Positions 6,763-7,380 of a stretch of 7,380 nucleotides of DNA are shown piece after piece. The translations under genes and the position numbers were made by a program. Below the pieces are notes generated by a model. It saw nothing but the letters and a program-made list of their open reading frames with translations. It was not told where the DNA came from and made no database searches. How positions within the stretch are numbered: position 1 is the stretch's first letter; the number at the start of each line of letters is the position of its first letter. Source of the stretch: Thermoplasmata archaeon (GTDB lineage Archaea; Thermoplasmatota; Thermoplasmata; Sysuiplasmatales; Sysuiplasmataceae); assembly GCA_021796175.1 (NCBI GenBank), contig JAJYOM010000073.1, positions 1 to 7,380 of the forward strand, read 5' to 3'.

Positions 6763-6895
6763 TTACAATATGCCCGTCCAGCTATGTTCCGCAGCTCCTG
6801 ACCCGACTATAATACGGACTTATAATAATATTATGGTATTTCCAATATCGTGCAATACTTTATTTAACCCGGTTATTTATCTCAGGTTGTTTGCG
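6763..6895. promoter_or_regulatory. AT-rich divergent promoter region upstream of the regulator
   Basis: This region lies between the minus-strand operon and the regulator. It holds two TATAATA direct repeats (6808-6814 and 6821-6827, 13 bases apart), the perfect palindrome ATAATATTAT (6825-6834), and an imperfect inverted repeat GGTATT-tcc-AATATC (6835-6849). The minus-strand reading TATTATAG (6807-6814) could be the TATA box for the thioredoxin operon with a short leader before 6762. No RNA gene was recognised in it. Confidence 0.4.
6859..6867 (+). promoter_or_regulatory. TATA box of the winged-helix regulator gene
   Basis: TTTATTTAA is centred about 33 bases before the ATG at 6896 and leaves a leader of about seven bases. 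No Shine-Dalgarno sequence precedes that ATG. The box supports 6896 as the start over the in-frame ATG at 6770. Confidence 0.5.
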
Positions 6896-7291
6896 ATGCT
6901 TTATCTGTCTGAGCTTAACAGGAAGGACGCCACCTGCATTGATCTGTTCCGCTGCGTTTTCGGTCTCAAGGAATTCGATGAAGCTATCATCCATGCTATG
7001 GCCGGAAAGGGTGTTTTCACACTGGATACCCTCGCAGAAGCAACCGGGAGGGACAGGAGCACGGTCCACCGATCACTTGGCAGGCTTGTCAGCCTCGGTC
7101 TGTGCTACAGGAACTCAGTCACTCTCAGGGAAGGTGGTTATGTGTATCAGTATTCTCTTATGGACGTGGAAAGCATAGGCGCCACCATTCGTGGGAAAGT
7201 GGATGAGTTGAAGTCATCTCTCGACAGGCTGATTGAGAACTTCGAGCCGGAAATGGAAAGAAAGCTGCTGATGAGCGCCGGTGCCAAGTGA
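6896..7291 (+). CDS. Winged-helix transcriptional regulator, TrmB-like
   Basis: The 131-residue product is a probable DNA-binding regulator. A helix-turn-helix spans about 42-65, TLDTLAEATGRDRSTVHRSL then GRLVSLGL, with the recognition helix at DRSTVHRSLGRL. A beta wing follows at 73-88 (rich in Gly, Tyr and Val), and a charged helix at 92-125 may serve for dimerisation. This order resembles TrmB/MarR-type archaeal regulators, but no ligand-binding domain is present. The frame is open to an ATG at 6770; those extra 42 residues cover the AT-rich promoter and look non-coding, so 6896 is chosen. The inverted repeats just upstream could be its own operator, which would be typical autoregulation, but nothing shows it. 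The targets are unknown. Confidence 0.82.
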   Translation: MLYLSELNRKDATCIDLFRCVFGLKEFDEAIIHAMAGKGVFTLDTLAEATGRDRSTVHRSLGRLVSLGLCYRNSVTLREGGYVYQYSLMDVESIGATIRGKVDELKSSLDRLIENFEPEMERKLLMSAGAK

Positions 7292-7299
7292 TATTGCTG

Positions 7300-7380
7300 A
7301 TGGATCCGCTGCAAGATCGTGCTGCTGCACCACTCAGCTTTAAATACAACCACTTCTTAGCGATCATCAGTTCCCGCGTT
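7300..7380 (+). CDS. Possible start of a gene running off the window
   Basis: The frame from the ATG at 7300 stays open for all 27 codons to the window edge (MDPLQDRAAAPLSF...). GTGAT at 7288-7292, overlapping the regulator stop, is a fair Shine-Dalgarno sequence seven bases before the ATG, which would give translational coupling with the regulator. Too little is present to assign a family, and the same stretch contains a consensus TATA box, so it may be only spacer. Confidence 0.3.
   Translation, partial: MDPLQDRAAAPLSFKYNHFLAIISSRV
7338..7347 (+). promoter_or_regulatory. Consensus TATA box near the right edge
   Basis: CTTTAAATAC contains TTTAAATA, an exact match to the archaeal box A consensus TTTAWATA. 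Transcription would start near 7369-7371, so a plus-strand gene should begin at or just beyond the window end. This competes with the reading of 7300-7380 as coding sequence. Confidence 0.45.

Noticed and set aside
6540..6810. SRP RNA, RNase P RNA or a tRNA in the GC-rich stretch upstream of thioredoxin
   Set aside because: The conserved SRP domain IV loop and RNase P core sequences are absent, and T-loop-like strings (TTCGA) have no matching stem or acceptor. Codon-position bias fits a frameshifted ORF better.
6770..6895. ATG at 6770 as the start of the regulator
   Set aside because: The added 42 residues are encoded by AT-rich promoter sequence with repeats, and a TATA box precedes ATG 6896 at the right distance.

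Overview
The window comes from an archaeon, most likely a member of the Thermoplasmata (Thermoplasmatota). It opens inside a 16S rRNA gene that carries an exact match to the archaeal 915 signature. The protein genes are archaeal in kind: a clamp-loader small subunit, ribosomal protein eL40, a two-zinc-finger tRNA 2-thiolation enzyme, a single-domain KaiC-like ATPase and a winged-helix regulator. The 16S gene is not followed by tRNA-Ala and 23S. It runs into a protein gene on the opposite strand, which is the unlinked rRNA arrangement known from Thermoplasma. Placement below class level is inference.

Layout: positions 1-840 hold the 3' part of 16S rRNA (about E. coli 696 to the end). After a 220-base gap come a KaiC-like ATPase (minus, 1062-1796, TTG start) and serine hydroxymethyltransferase glyA (plus, 1924-3213), diverging from a shared AT-rich promoter. 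glyA converges on and overlaps by 11 bases a TtuA/NcsA-type tRNA thiolase (minus, 3203-4129, GTG start). That gene diverges from the replication factor C small subunit (plus, 4243-5259). RFC converges on eL40 (minus, 5295-5444, 49 codons). Upstream of eL40 a probable minus-strand operon runs thioredoxin (6096-6530) then a class I methyltransferase (5496-6068). It may begin with a short, apparently frameshifted ORF (6540-6762). An AT-rich divergent region separates this from a winged-helix regulator (plus, 6896-7291), followed by a possible cut-off gene or promoter at the right edge.

The genes are single housekeeping functions (translation, tRNA modification, replication, one-carbon metabolism, redox), arranged mainly as divergent and convergent neighbours. 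Several starts lie 25-33 bases from a TATA-like box with no Shine-Dalgarno sequence, pointing to leaderless or nearly leaderless mRNAs. I see no transposon, CRISPR array, defence island or evident new multi-gene system. The most notable signal is in the 16S gene: both partners of the normally C-G pair 1404-1497 in the decoding site are changed, giving a compensated U-A pair. The second is the probable frameshifted small gene upstream of thioredoxin.
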